From AWTP1-18 sp036504515 (GTDB taxonomy: Bacteria > Pseudomonadota > Gammaproteobacteria > Burkholderiales > Rhodocyclaceae), in the NCBI GenBank assembly GCA_036504515.1, contig DASXVA010000001.1, forward strand, positions 124,001 through 188,000: a stretch of DNA of 64,000 bases. Reading direction: 5' to 3'. The notes beneath the pieces are model-generated. The model ran no database searches, had not been told where the DNA came from, and saw only the letters and a list, made by a program, of their open reading frames with translations. Shown in pieces: positions 9,809 through 18,701 of this stretch; position 1 is the stretch's first letter; every line of letters begins with the position of its first letter. A program made the translations under genes and the position numbers.

Positions 9809-10852
9809 CTAGGGCACACCGACAGCAACCACCTCGACCTTGAGATCGGGAGGATCAAAGGTCAGGCGGGGCTTGATTGCCGCTGTTACTTGAATACGGT
9901 TGTTGGCATCCACTCGCAAAGCCTGGGTAATGCCCAGTTTTGTCGCCAATCTCGGCCAGTCATCTCCAGCGATGAATAAGGGTTTGCTGGCGGCATCGGA
10001 CCACATGCCGGCCTTGGGTCCTGGCGGGATCAGCACCGACACTGACTCGCTGGCAGTGGAGGGCTCACCGGTTCTGGGGTCGATCAAGTGGCTGTAGCGA
10101 CGGCCATTCAGTTCGAAGTAGCGCTGGTAATCGCCGGAAGTGCCAATGGCCTCGCCATCCCGCAACTCCAGCGCGGCCAAGGGGCTTGTGTTGCGCGGGT
10201 GTTGCAAGCCGACCTTCCAGGGCTTTCCCCCTTTGCTGCCCAAGGCCATGATGTTGCCGCCGATATTGATCAAGGCATTGCTGACGCCCTGCTGGTGCAG
10301 CAAGACTGCGGCCTTGTCGAGAGCGACGCCCTTCAGGTAACCACCAAAATCCAGAGCGACGCTTTTATTGCGGCTGCTGATCGTCAGTCCATCAATACGC
10401 ACATCGGCCACAGAGGGATGGGCCGCTTGCAAAGCCTTGAGCTTGGCCGGGTCCGGCAGTTGCGGCTTGAACGTGTCGTCATGAAAACCCCAAAGTTGAA
10501 TCAACTGACCAATACCGGGATCGAACAAGTATTCACCGTGGGCGGCAAAGTCCTGGGCTTCACTGACAAAGGCAGCCAACTCCGGAGACACCTTGAGACT
10601 ACGGCCAGCAGCAATGGCATCGTTAAGGGCGGTCAGTTCCGAAGGTTGCCAGGCGTGATACGCCCGATGCAGCCGATCGAATTCACGCAGTACGGTATTG
10701 GCTGCCGCATCGGCCTTGACTTCGTCCTCGCCCCAGATCAACACCTGCACCCGGGTGCCGAAGACAAAGGACTCCTTGCTCACCAGAGGCTCACGGCCAC
10801 AGCCGGCCAACAAGCTCACCAGCACCCAAAAGAAAAACAGCTTACGCAGCAT
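9809..10852 (-). CDS. apbE: FAD:protein FMN transferase ApbE (lipoprotein)
   Basis: Periplasmic enzyme that transfers FMN from FAD to a Thr of target flavoproteins such as Rnf or Nqr subunits. I place the start at 10852: it gives MLRKLFFFWVLVSLLAGCGRE, a clear lipoprotein signal with lipobox LLAGC, whereas the frame's longest version adds 40 unrelated residues inside gshA. Family motifs include ALDFGGYLKGVALDKA, INIGGNIMALG and SHLIDPRTGEP. The gene overlaps the end of gshA by 11 bp, so the two are probably co-transcribed. No flavoprotein target gene lies in the window. Confidence 0.93.
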   Translation of the reverse strand: MLRKLFFFWVLVSLLAGCGREPLVSKESFVFGTRVQVLIWGEDEVKADAAANTVLREFDRLHRAYHAWQPSELTALNDAIAAGRSLKVSPELAAFVSEAQDFAAHGEYLFDPGIGQLIQLWGFHDDTFKPQLPDPAKLKALQAAHPSVADVRIDGLTISSRNKSVALDFGGYLKGVALDKAAVLLHQQGVSNALINIGGNIMALGSKGGKPWKVGLQHPRNTSPLAALELRDGEAIGTSGDYQRYFELNGRRYSHLIDPRTGEPSTASESVSVLIPPGPKAGMWSDAASKPLFIAGDDWPRLATKLGITQALRVDANNRIQVTAAIKPRLTFDPPDLKVEVVAVGVP

Positions 10853-12146
10853 CGGATAATTCCAGGGGCTGGCTTTGTTCCAGTTCATGAGAGGCAGCCA
10901 ATAAAGCCATGCGAGCGACGACACCGTAAGCATAGAAACGGTTGGGCGGTGCATCCGGATCCAGGCAGACATCGGGCAGGGAGCAACAGGTCTCGAAATC
11001 CAGGGGCTTAAAGGTCATGCCCGGTGCATTCAGGTTTTCGTCAATGCCCCGTGCCGTATTCACCCGGTAGAAACCACCCACCACATAGCGATCAATCATG
11101 TACACAACAGGTTCGGCAGTACCTTCATCCACCCGCTCACAGGTGGGCACGCCTTCCTGAATCAGCACCTGACTGACTTCCATACCCTCCTTGATTACCG
11201 ACATCTTGTTGCGCTGCTTACGGTTGAGACCTTTGACCTCGCTGGCATCCCGCACGGTCATGATGCCCATGCCGTAGGTACCGGCATCGGCCTTGACGAT
11301 GACGAAGGGGTCGGCGTCAACGTGATGTTCCTTATAGCGTTGGCGAATGCGGGCAAGCACCATATCCACATTGGCCGCCAGACACTCTTCGCCGGTACGC
11401 TCCTGAAAATCCACACCGTCACAAACGCCAAACTCGGGATTGATCAACCAAGGATCGATGCCAATGTGATTGGCAAATTCTGTCGCTACCTGTTGATAGG
11501 CCGCAAAGTGGCGAGACTTGCGCCGCGTCGCCCAGCCAGCATGGAGAGGAGGGATGACAAGCTGTTCATTGAGCCCCTGCAAAAGGGCAGGAACGCCAGC
11601 AGACAGGTCGTTATTCAGCAGCACGGCACAGGGATCAAAACCCTCTACGCCGAGGCGGCGCCCGTCAGTCCCAATACGTTTGAGAGGTTCCAGAACCAGT
11701 TGCTGACCATCCGGCAGATCCAGAGTCGTGGGCTCGGTAATGTCCGGCAACAAAGAACCGATGCGGACGTTAAGGCCGGTACGGCGCAGGATGGCCGCCA
11801 AGCGGGCCACATTCATCAGGTAAAACTGGTTGCGGGTGTGGTTCTCCGGTACCAGCAACAAATTACGGGCGTCGGGACAAATCTTTTCGATGGCCGCCAT
11901 GGCTGCCTGCACGCACAGGGGCAGAAAAGCCGGATTCAGATTATTGAAGCCGCCGGGGAAAAGGTTGGTATCCACCGGGGCCAATTTGAAACCGGCATTA
12001 CGTAAATCTACTGAGGCGTAAAACGGCGGCGTGTGTTCGTTCCACTGGCTGCGCAGCCAGTGTTCAATCGTCGTCGCGTTGTCGAGGAATTTCTTTTCCA
12101 GCCCCAGCAGGGGGCCGGTCAGAGCAGTGGTCAGATGGGGGACCAT
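10842..12146 (-). CDS. gshA: Glutamate-cysteine ligase, T. ferrooxidans-type
   Basis: First enzyme of glutathione synthesis, joining glutamate and cysteine with ATP. The 434-residue protein matches the ATP-grasp-like proteobacterial GshA type found in many betaproteobacteria rather than the E. coli type. Recognisable segments are ASVDLRNAGFKLAPVDTNLFP (substrate region near residue 45), IVKADAGTYGMGIMTV (ATP-binding) and RVNTARGIDENLNAPG. No gshB is in the window. It is divergent from the ABC-F gene at 12291 with 144 bp between, and probably forms an operon with apbE. Confidence 0.92.
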   Translation of the reverse strand: MVPHLTTALTGPLLGLEKKFLDNATTIEHWLRSQWNEHTPPFYASVDLRNAGFKLAPVDTNLFPGGFNNLNPAFLPLCVQAAMAAIEKICPDARNLLLVPENHTRNQFYLMNVARLAAILRRTGLNVRIGSLLPDITEPTTLDLPDGQQLVLEPLKRIGTDGRRLGVEGFDPCAVLLNNDLSAGVPALLQGLNEQLVIPPLHAGWATRRKSRHFAAYQQVATEFANHIGIDPWLINPEFGVCDGVDFQERTGEECLAANVDMVLARIRQRYKEHHVDADPFVIVKADAGTYGMGIMTVRDASEVKGLNRKQRNKMSVIKEGMEVSQVLIQEGVPTCERVDEGTAEPVVYMIDRYVVGGFYRVNTARGIDENLNAPGMTFKPLDFETCCSLPDVCLDPDAPPNRFYAYGVVARMALLAASHELEQSQPLELSDAA

Positions 12147-12290
12147 GGGTTCGCGCAGAGCCTATCTTCAATGGACCGGCGATGTTACACCAAGCCCCCG
12201 GTCTCCTCAGGCTCACTACGCCCCCTGCCCGGGCCTTGCAGCGGGTAGAATTCCGCCCTTTGCCCCTCCAGTTTCCGGGAATCCACTACC

Positions 12291-13922
12291 GTGCTCGTCG
12301 CATCCAACATCACCATGCAGTTCGGGGCCAAGCCCCTGTTTGAAAACGTCTCCGTCAAATTCGGCGAAGGCAACCGCTACGGCCTGATCGGTGCCAACGG
12401 CGCGGGCAAGTCCACCTTCATGAAGATACTGGCCGGCGTCCTCGAATCTTCCGCCGGCAACGTCTCCATCGACCCCGGCGAGCGCATGGCTTTCCTGCGC
12501 CAGGATCAGTTCGGCTTCGAAGATGTGCGGGTGCTCGACGTAGTGATGATGGGCCACGCCGAAATGTGGGCCTGCATGAGCGAACGGGATGCGATCTACG
12601 CCAACCCCGAGGCCACCGAAGACGACTACATGAAGGCGGCGGAACTGGAAGGCCAGTTCTCTGAGTACGACGGTTACACCGCCGAATCCCGCGCTGGCGA
12701 GCTGCTGCTCGGCGTGGGCATTCCCACCGAACAGCACAACGGTCCCATGCGTGAAGTGGCCCCGGGTTGGAAGCTGCGGGTGCTGCTGTGTCAGGCCCTG
12801 TTCGCCAACCCGGACATCCTGCTGCTGGACGAACCCACCAACAATCTGGACATCGACACCATCCGCTGGCTGGAAGACGTGCTGAATCAGCGCGAATCCA
12901 CCATGATCATCATTTCCCACGATCGCCACTTCCTCAATCAGGTCTGTACTCACATGGCCGATCTGGACTACGGCACCATCAAGGTTTACGGCGGCAATTA
13001 CGACGATTTCATGGAAGCCTCCACCCAGGCCCGGGAACGTCAGCAATCGGCCAATGCCAAGGCCAAGGAACGCATCTCCGATCTGCAGGACTTCGTTCGC
13101 CGCTTTTCTGCCAACAAGTCCAAAGCTCGCCAGGCCACCAGCCGTTTGAAACTGATCGACAAAATCAAGCCCGAGGACGTCAAGCCCTCCAGCCGTCAGT
13201 ATCCCTGGATCCGTTTCGAATACGACGACAAGGACAAGCTGCACCGGCTAGCCGTGGAAGTAGACAATATCAGCTTCGGCTACGATCCCAAGAACCCGGT
13301 GATCAAGGGCTTCTCCACCGCCATTGAAGCTGGCGACCGAATTGCCATCATTGGTGAAAACGGCGTCGGCAAAACCACGCTGCTGCGTCTCCTGGCTGGT
13401 GAAGCCTTGGGCGGTCTCACCCCTAATTTCGGCACCATCAAGTGGGCGGAAAAAGCCAAGCCAGGCTACTTCGCCCAGGACCACACCGACGACTTCGCTG
13501 GCGGCGAAAGCCTCACGGACTGGATCGTGCAATGGGTGCGAGAAGGCGGTTACGATGGCGGCGACGTGGAAACCCTGATCCGCGGCACCCTGGGTCGTCT
13601 GCTGTTCTCCGGCGACGAAGTGAAGAAATCGGTCAAGGTGATCTCCGGGGGCGAGCAGGGCCGCATGCTGTTCGGCAAGCTCATGCTGCTGCGCCGGAAC
13701 GTGCTGCTGATGGACGAACCGACCAACCACTTGGACATGGAATCCATCGAATCCCTCAACGGCGGCCTCGACAAGTTCCCCGGCACCTTGGTTTTCGTCT
13801 CCCATGACCGGGAATTCGTTTCCTCCCTGGCCACCCGCATCATCGAAATCAAGCCGGACCACAGCATCATCGACTACCGCGGCAACTACGAGGAATACCT
13901 CGCCAGCCGCGGCATCGAGTAA
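12291..13922 (+). CDS. ybiT: ABC-F family ATPase, YbiT type
   Basis: Soluble duplicated ABC ATPase of the translation-associated ABC-F family, acting at the ribosomal E site rather than in transport. It has no membrane segments. First cassette: Walker A GANGAGKS, Walker B ILLLDEPTNNLDID; second: GENGVGKTT, signature SGGEQGRM and VLLMDEPTNHLD. The linker between them is the charged coiled region around residues 240-300. Start is GTG at 12291, because E. coli YbiT begins at the equivalent residue (LVxSNxTMQFG) and no upstream ATG fits. The next gene follows after 6 bp. Name by resemblance; ribosome function is inferred from the family. Confidence 0.92.
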   Translation: MLVASNITMQFGAKPLFENVSVKFGEGNRYGLIGANGAGKSTFMKILAGVLESSAGNVSIDPGERMAFLRQDQFGFEDVRVLDVVMMGHAEMWACMSERDAIYANPEATEDDYMKAAELEGQFSEYDGYTAESRAGELLLGVGIPTEQHNGPMREVAPGWKLRVLLCQALFANPDILLLDEPTNNLDIDTIRWLEDVLNQRESTMIIISHDRHFLNQVCTHMADLDYGTIKVYGGNYDDFMEASTQARERQQSANAKAKERISDLQDFVRRFSANKSKARQATSRLKLIDKIKPEDVKPSSRQYPWIRFEYDDKDKLHRLAVEVDNISFGYDPKNPVIKGFSTAIEAGDRIAIIGENGVGKTTLLRLLAGEALGGLTPNFGTIKWAEKAKPGYFAQDHTDDFAGGESLTDWIVQWVREGGYDGGDVETLIRGTLGRLLFSGDEVKKSVKVISGGEQGRMLFGKLMLLRRNVLLMDEPTNHLDMESIESLNGGLDKFPGTLVFVSHDREFVSSLATRIIEIKPDHSIIDYRGNYEEYLASRGIE

Positions 13923-13928
13923 GCAAGC

Positions 13929-14633
13929 ATGGCTGCCTACGTTCTGGACGCGCCCGCTCAGCCGGCCCTGCCGGTGCGAGGCAGCACGGCGCTGTACCCC
14001 GTGCGCCGCATCTTCTGCGTTGGTCGCAACTACGCTGCTCACGCCCGGGAAATGGGTGCCGCCGGAGACAAACCGGCTGGTGGCCCCATGTATTTCACCA
14101 AGAGCTGTCACGCCCTGGCGCAATCCGGTGAAACCCTGCCCTACCCGCCCGGCACCAGCAACTACCACTACGAAGTGGAACTGGTAATCGCGCTGGGATC
14201 GCCCGCTTTCCGGGTCAGCCCCGAAGCCGCCGCATCGGCTATCTACGGCTATGCCGTTGGTTTCGACATGACCCGGCGCGATTTGCAGAACGCCGCCAAG
14301 GACAAGGGTCACCCCTGGGATCTGGGCAAGGATTGCGAAGGTGGCGCTGTTGTCTCGGAGATCGTTCCCTTTGCCGAACTGGGTTTGCTTGAACGGGGCG
14401 ACATTCGCCTGACCCGCAACGGCGAGCTGAAGCAACAGGGCAACCTGGCCGACATGATCTGGTCTTTGCCGGAAGTCATTGCCCACCTGTCCCAGTACTA
14501 CCATCTTCTGCCCGGCGACCTGATCTTCACCGGCACCCCGGAAGGGGTCGGCCCCGTAGTGGCAAGCGATACCATCGTCGGCATGGTGGATGGCGTCGGC
14601 AGCGTTACCCTTCACCTCGGCCCCGCCGAATAA
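13929..14633 (+). CDS. Fumarylacetoacetate hydrolase family protein
   Basis: Cytoplasmic metal-dependent hydrolase or decarboxylase of the FAH family, 234 residues. The fold is marked by FCVGRNYAAHAREMG, the metal-binding YHYEVELVIALG (Glu-x-Glu) and a downstream acidic FDMTRRDLQ. TGTPEGVGPV near the C-terminus is typical of the fumarylpyruvate hydrolase and oxaloacetate tautomerase group. The exact substrate cannot be read from sequence. It sits 6 bp after ybiT and 19 bp before yheS, so it is probably translated from the same transcript, although no functional link to ABC-F proteins is known to me. Confidence 0.88.
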   Translation: MAAYVLDAPAQPALPVRGSTALYPVRRIFCVGRNYAAHAREMGAAGDKPAGGPMYFTKSCHALAQSGETLPYPPGTSNYHYEVELVIALGSPAFRVSPEAAASAIYGYAVGFDMTRRDLQNAAKDKGHPWDLGKDCEGGAVVSEIVPFAELGLLERGDIRLTRNGELKQQGNLADMIWSLPEVIAHLSQYYHLLPGDLIFTGTPEGVGPVVASDTIVGMVDGVGSVTLHLGPAE

Positions 14634-14652
14634 CACCCGATAGCAGCTCATC

Positions 14653-16551
14653 ATGATTCAGCTTCGCCGATTGGCGTTTTCCCGCGGCGCAGACCGTCTT
14701 GTGGACGGTGCATCCTTTCAGCTTCACCCGGGCTGGAAAGTAGGCCTCACCGGCGCCAACGGTTGCGGCAAATCCTCCTTCATGGCCCTGCTGCGCAACC
14801 AGCTTCATGCCGACAGCGGCGATCTGGAAATGCCGCCAGGCTGGGTTATTGCCCACGTGGCCCAGGACACACCAGCCCTGGCGGAAGCCGCCCAGGATTT
14901 CGTCCTCGGCGGCGATGAAGAACTGGCCCACATCGAGGCGGACCTGATCACGGCCGAAGCCGAGCATCAAGGCGAAAAGATCGCCCTGCTGCATGGTCGT
15001 ATTCTTGAAATCGGCGGCTACGGCGCCAAGGCCCGGGCCGCAGAACTGCTCCATGGTCTTGGCTTCAAGGACACTGATTTCCTCCGCCCAGTGGCCGAGT
15101 TCTCCGGCGGCTGGCGAGTACGGCTCAATCTGGCTCGCGCCCTGATGTGCCGTTCCGACCTGCTGCTGCTGGACGAACCCACCAACCACCTGGACCTGGA
15201 CGCAGTGTTCTGGCTGGAAAACTGGTTGAAGAGTTACCCCGGCACCCTGCTCATGATTTCCCACGACCGGGACTTTCTCGATGCCGTGGTCAGCCGCATC
15301 GTGCACATCGAACAGCAGCAGATGACCCTTTACCAGGGCAACTACACCGCCTTCGAACGGACCCGGGCCGAACGCCTGGCCAACCAGCAGTCCATGCATG
15401 AAAAGCAGCAACGGGAAGTGGCCCACCTGCAAAAGTACGTGGACCGTTTCCGCGCCCAGGCCACCAAAGCCCGCCAGGCCCAGAGCCGGATCAAGGCATT
15501 GGACCGCATGAAGGAAGTGGCCGCCGCCCACGTGGACAGCCCCTTCAGTTTTACCTTCCTCGAACCGGAAGCCTTCTCCGATCCCTTGCTGCAACTGGAT
15601 CGCGCCAGCGTCGGTTACGGCGCCGTGCCCTTGCTCAACAGCGTCAGCCTGAGCGTCCGTCCCGGCATGCGGATCGGCCTGCTGGGACGCAACGGTGCCG
15701 GCAAGTCCACCCTGGTCAAATGCCTCTCCGGCGAACTGGCGCCCCTCAGCGGCCAGCGCACCGAAGGCCGCCACCTGCGCATCGGTTACTTCGCCCAGCA
15801 TCAACTGGAACAACTGCGCCCGGAAGAATCGCCCCTGCAACACCTGTTGCGGCAGGAACCCCAAACCCGGGAACAGGAGATGCGGGACTACATCGGCGGC
15901 TTCGATTTCCGCGGTGACATGGCCTCCACCCCCTGCCGCAATTTTTCCGGCGGTGAAAAGACACGCCTTGCCCTGGCCCTGCTGATCCGCCAGCGCCCCA
16001 ACCTGCTGTTGCTGGATGAACCCACCAACCACCTGGACTTGGAAATGCGCGAGGCTCTGACTCTTGCGCTGCAGGAAACCGACGCCGCCGTGATCCTGGT
16101 CTCCCATGACCGCCACTTGCTGCGCACCACCTGCGACGACCTGTGGCTGGTGGCGGACGGGCAAGCCAAGCCCTTTGACGGCGACCTGGACGACTACGCC
16201 CGTTGGCTGGCGGAACAGCGCAGCGCAGAGAAAGCAGCGAGCCAGCCCCTGGATGCAGACAAGTCCGCTCGCAAAGAAGCTCGGGCTGAATCCCAAGCCC
16301 AGAAGCAGGCCCTGCTGGTCCAGCGCCGCCCCCTGCTGAAGGAACTGGAAAAACTGGAAAAGAATCTGGCGGCCTGGCAAACAGAAAAAGCCGACGTGGA
16401 TGAAAAGCTGGCCGACCCGGAACTCTATGTGGCAGCGGACAAGGTCCCCATGGAACGCCTGCTCAAGCGTCAGGCTGAACTCGGTAACAACGTCGATACG
16501 GCGGAAATGCGCTGGCTGGAGATTCAGGAAGCCCTTGAGGCGCTGGTATAG
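14653..16551 (+). CDS. yheS: ABC-F family ATPase, YheS type
   Basis: Second translation-associated ABC-F ATPase in this locus, 632 residues with two ABC cassettes. First: GANGCGKSS, FSGGWRVRLNLA and LLLDEPTNHLDL; second: GRNGAGKST, FSGGEKTRLALALL and LLLDEPTNHLDL. A C-terminal charged coiled coil (about residues 530-632, rich in Lys, Glu and Ala) matches the length and architecture of E. coli YheS rather than Uup. It is the last gene of a ybiT-FAH-yheS group, followed by 159 bp without a recognisable gene. Confidence 0.92.
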   Translation: MIQLRRLAFSRGADRLVDGASFQLHPGWKVGLTGANGCGKSSFMALLRNQLHADSGDLEMPPGWVIAHVAQDTPALAEAAQDFVLGGDEELAHIEADLITAEAEHQGEKIALLHGRILEIGGYGAKARAAELLHGLGFKDTDFLRPVAEFSGGWRVRLNLARALMCRSDLLLLDEPTNHLDLDAVFWLENWLKSYPGTLLMISHDRDFLDAVVSRIVHIEQQQMTLYQGNYTAFERTRAERLANQQSMHEKQQREVAHLQKYVDRFRAQATKARQAQSRIKALDRMKEVAAAHVDSPFSFTFLEPEAFSDPLLQLDRASVGYGAVPLLNSVSLSVRPGMRIGLLGRNGAGKSTLVKCLSGELAPLSGQRTEGRHLRIGYFAQHQLEQLRPEESPLQHLLRQEPQTREQEMRDYIGGFDFRGDMASTPCRNFSGGEKTRLALALLIRQRPNLLLLDEPTNHLDLEMREALTLALQETDAAVILVSHDRHLLRTTCDDLWLVADGQAKPFDGDLDDYARWLAEQRSAEKAASQPLDADKSARKEARAESQAQKQALLVQRRPLLKELEKLEKNLAAWQTEKADVDEKLADPELYVAADKVPMERLLKRQAELGNNVDTAEMRWLEIQEALEALV

Positions 16552-16710
16552 GACCTCCTGTTGTGACCAAAGCAAACTTTTCTGCGTTGCCATGGTCTCC
16601 CTTCAGGTCCTTGCATTGATAACGAAAACCGATGAACCCAAGCGACGGCCAGCCTGACCCGACGGCCCCCACTCTTCCCCCTCAATCGACCTGACTTTTC
16701 AAGTACCGCG

Positions 16711-17502
16711 ATGAACGCCCTAGACTGGTCTCTGCTACTGCCCCCCTTCCTCGCCGGACTCCTGGTGCTGTCCACCCACGTGCCCCTTGGCCGTCGGGTC
16801 TTGAGCAAAGGCATCATCTTCATCGACCTGGCCATTGCCCAGGTGGCCGCCCTTGGCTTCATGATTGCCAGCAGCCTGGGGGAGCATTTACCCCTGCACA
16901 GCAATATGACGGAAATGGTCTTCGGCCAGATCGCCGCCGCCCTCTCGGCAGCGGGCGCTGCGCTACTGCTGACCTGGTCCGGACGCCGCTGGCCGGAAAT
17001 CCAGGAAGCCTTGATCGGCCTGTTGTTCGTCGCTGCCGCCTGTACCGGCATCCTGCTCCTGGCTCACGACCCCCATGGCGGCGAGCATCTCAAGGACCTG
17101 CTGGCCGGGCAGATACTCTGGATCAGCATTGCTCAACTCGCCATCCCCGCCCTGGTCTACCTGGCGCTGCTGGCCGGTTGGCTGCTGCTGCGCAAGCGAT
17201 TCTGGGAAGGGGACTTCTACCTGCTGTTCGCCCTGGCCGTCACCGTGTCGGTGCAGCTGGTAGGTGTTTTCCTGGTGTTCACCAGCCTGATCGCCCCGGC
17301 GATTGCCAGCCGCAAGCTCTCGGGCCGCGCGGCGCTGATCCGTGGTTATGGCATCGGTGTCATCGGCTATGGTGCCGGGCTGCTGGCCTCGGCCCTGTGG
17401 GACTTGCCCGCCGGGCCGGCCATTGCTACCTGCCTTTGCCTGCTGGCCCTGACCGGCCTGGGCAAACCAGGAAGTCAGACCAGCCCCGACGGCCTCGGGT
17501 GA
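16711..17502 (+). CDS. Zinc/manganese-type ABC transporter permease (ABC-3 family, ZnuB-like)
   Basis: Inner-membrane permease of 263 residues with about eight hydrophobic segments and the ABC-3 family look of ZnuB/TroC. The N-terminal FLAGLLVLSTHVPLGRRVLSKGIIFIDLAIAQVAALG region and the later VFLVFTSLIAPAIASRKLSGR are characteristic. No binding protein (ZnuA) or ATPase (ZnuC) gene lies nearby, so its partners must be elsewhere or it has another role. A His-rich loop (AHDPHGGEH) could contact metal. I saw no obvious Zur-type palindrome in the 159 bp upstream. Confidence 0.85.
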   Translation: MNALDWSLLLPPFLAGLLVLSTHVPLGRRVLSKGIIFIDLAIAQVAALGFMIASSLGEHLPLHSNMTEMVFGQIAAALSAAGAALLLTWSGRRWPEIQEALIGLLFVAAACTGILLLAHDPHGGEHLKDLLAGQILWISIAQLAIPALVYLALLAGWLLLRKRFWEGDFYLLFALAVTVSVQLVGVFLVFTSLIAPAIASRKLSGRAALIRGYGIGVIGYGAGLLASALWDLPAGPAIATCLCLLALTGLGKPGSQTSPDGLG

Positions 17503-17615
17503 TAAACTCGTCGGCTATTCCTTTCGGTGACCCAACTATTTTCACCGAAATCATGACGACCGACCCGTTGCTATCTACCGCGACCTGAAGGCGCCTCTTT
17601 CACCACAAGGGCTGC

Positions 17616-18698
17616 ATGAGCGTTCAGACTGACAAATTCAGCGAAAAATTTGCCGAACCGGTAGTGGAGCGGCTGATTTCCGGCGGCAAGGAATCCAATC
17701 AGGAAGAAGCCCTGGAACGGGCGTTGCGTCCCAAAAAGCTGACCGAATATGTGGGCCAGCAAAAAATTCGCGGCCAGCTGGAAATCTTCATCGAAGCCGC
17801 CAAGCGGCGCGGCGAAGCCCTGGACCACGTGCTGCTGTTCGGCCCCCCGGGTCTGGGCAAGACCACTCTGGCCCACATCGTTGCCCACGAAATGGGCGTC
17901 AACCTGCGCCAGACCTCGGGCCCGGTGCTGGAACGGGCCGGCGACCTGGCGGCGATCCTGACCAATCTGGAACCCCACGACGTTCTTTTCATCGACGAAA
18001 TCCATCGTCTCAGCCCCGTGGTGGAGGAAATCCTCTACCCGGCCCTGGAAGATTTCCAGATCGACATCATGATCGGCGAAGGCCCGGCGGCCCGCTCGGT
18101 GAAACTGGACCTGCCGCCCTTCACCCTGGTCGGCGCCACCACCCGCGCCGGCATGCTGACCAATCCGTTGCGGGACCGCTTCGGCATCGTCGCCCGGCTG
18201 GAGTTCTACACCCCGGACGAGTTGGCCCACATCGTTCGCCGCTCGTCGCAACTGCTGAACTGTGCCATCGTGGATGACGGCGCCTTTGAAATCGCCAAGC
18301 GTTCCCGCGGCACGCCTCGTATCGCCAATCGACTGCTACGGCGGGTACGGGACTTCGCCGAGGTCAAGGCCGATGGTCACATCACCCGTGCTGTGGCCGA
18401 TGCTGCCCTGACCATGCTTGACGTAGACCACTTGGGTCTGGACATCATGGACCGCAAGCTACTCAGCGCCATGCTGGAAAAATTCGGTGGCGGTCCGGTG
18501 GGCGTGGACAATCTCGCCGCTGCCATCGGCGAAGCCCGGGACACCATTGAGGACGTACTGGAACCCTATCTGATCCAACAGGGTTATCTGCAACGCACGC
18601 CCCGGGGGCGTATCGCCACCGCCAGCATCTGGCGCCACTTCGGCCTGGATAGCCCGAACACGCCGCCGTCCCTGTTCGACGGTAACGGGAACGCCTGA
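17616..18698 (+). CDS. ruvB: Holliday junction branch migration ATPase RuvB
   Basis: Hexameric AAA+ motor that drives branch migration of Holliday junctions with RuvA. The 360-residue protein has Walker A GPPGLGKTT, Walker B LFIDEIHRL, sensor 1 VGATTRAG, the arginine-finger region PLRDRFGI and a C-terminal winged helix (LIQQGYLQRTPRGR). ruvA and ruvC are not in the window, so ruvB is detached here from its usual partners. A glycosyltransferase gene follows after 3 bp and then the tol-pal genes. Confidence 0.97.
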   Translation: MSVQTDKFSEKFAEPVVERLISGGKESNQEEALERALRPKKLTEYVGQQKIRGQLEIFIEAAKRRGEALDHVLLFGPPGLGKTTLAHIVAHEMGVNLRQTSGPVLERAGDLAAILTNLEPHDVLFIDEIHRLSPVVEEILYPALEDFQIDIMIGEGPAARSVKLDLPPFTLVGATTRAGMLTNPLRDRFGIVARLEFYTPDELAHIVRRSSQLLNCAIVDDGAFEIAKRSRGTPRIANRLLRRVRDFAEVKADGHITRAVADAALTMLDVDHLGLDIMDRKLLSAMLEKFGGGPVGVDNLAAAIGEARDTIEDVLEPYLIQQGYLQRTPRGRIATASIWRHFGLDSPNTPPSLFDGNGNA

Positions 18699-18701
18699 AC
18701 G

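Noticed and set aside
14605..16593. 662-codon minus-strand frame across yheS
   Set aside because: It is antisense to a clear ABC-F gene with Walker and signature motifs; long antisense frames arise from GC-rich codon usage.
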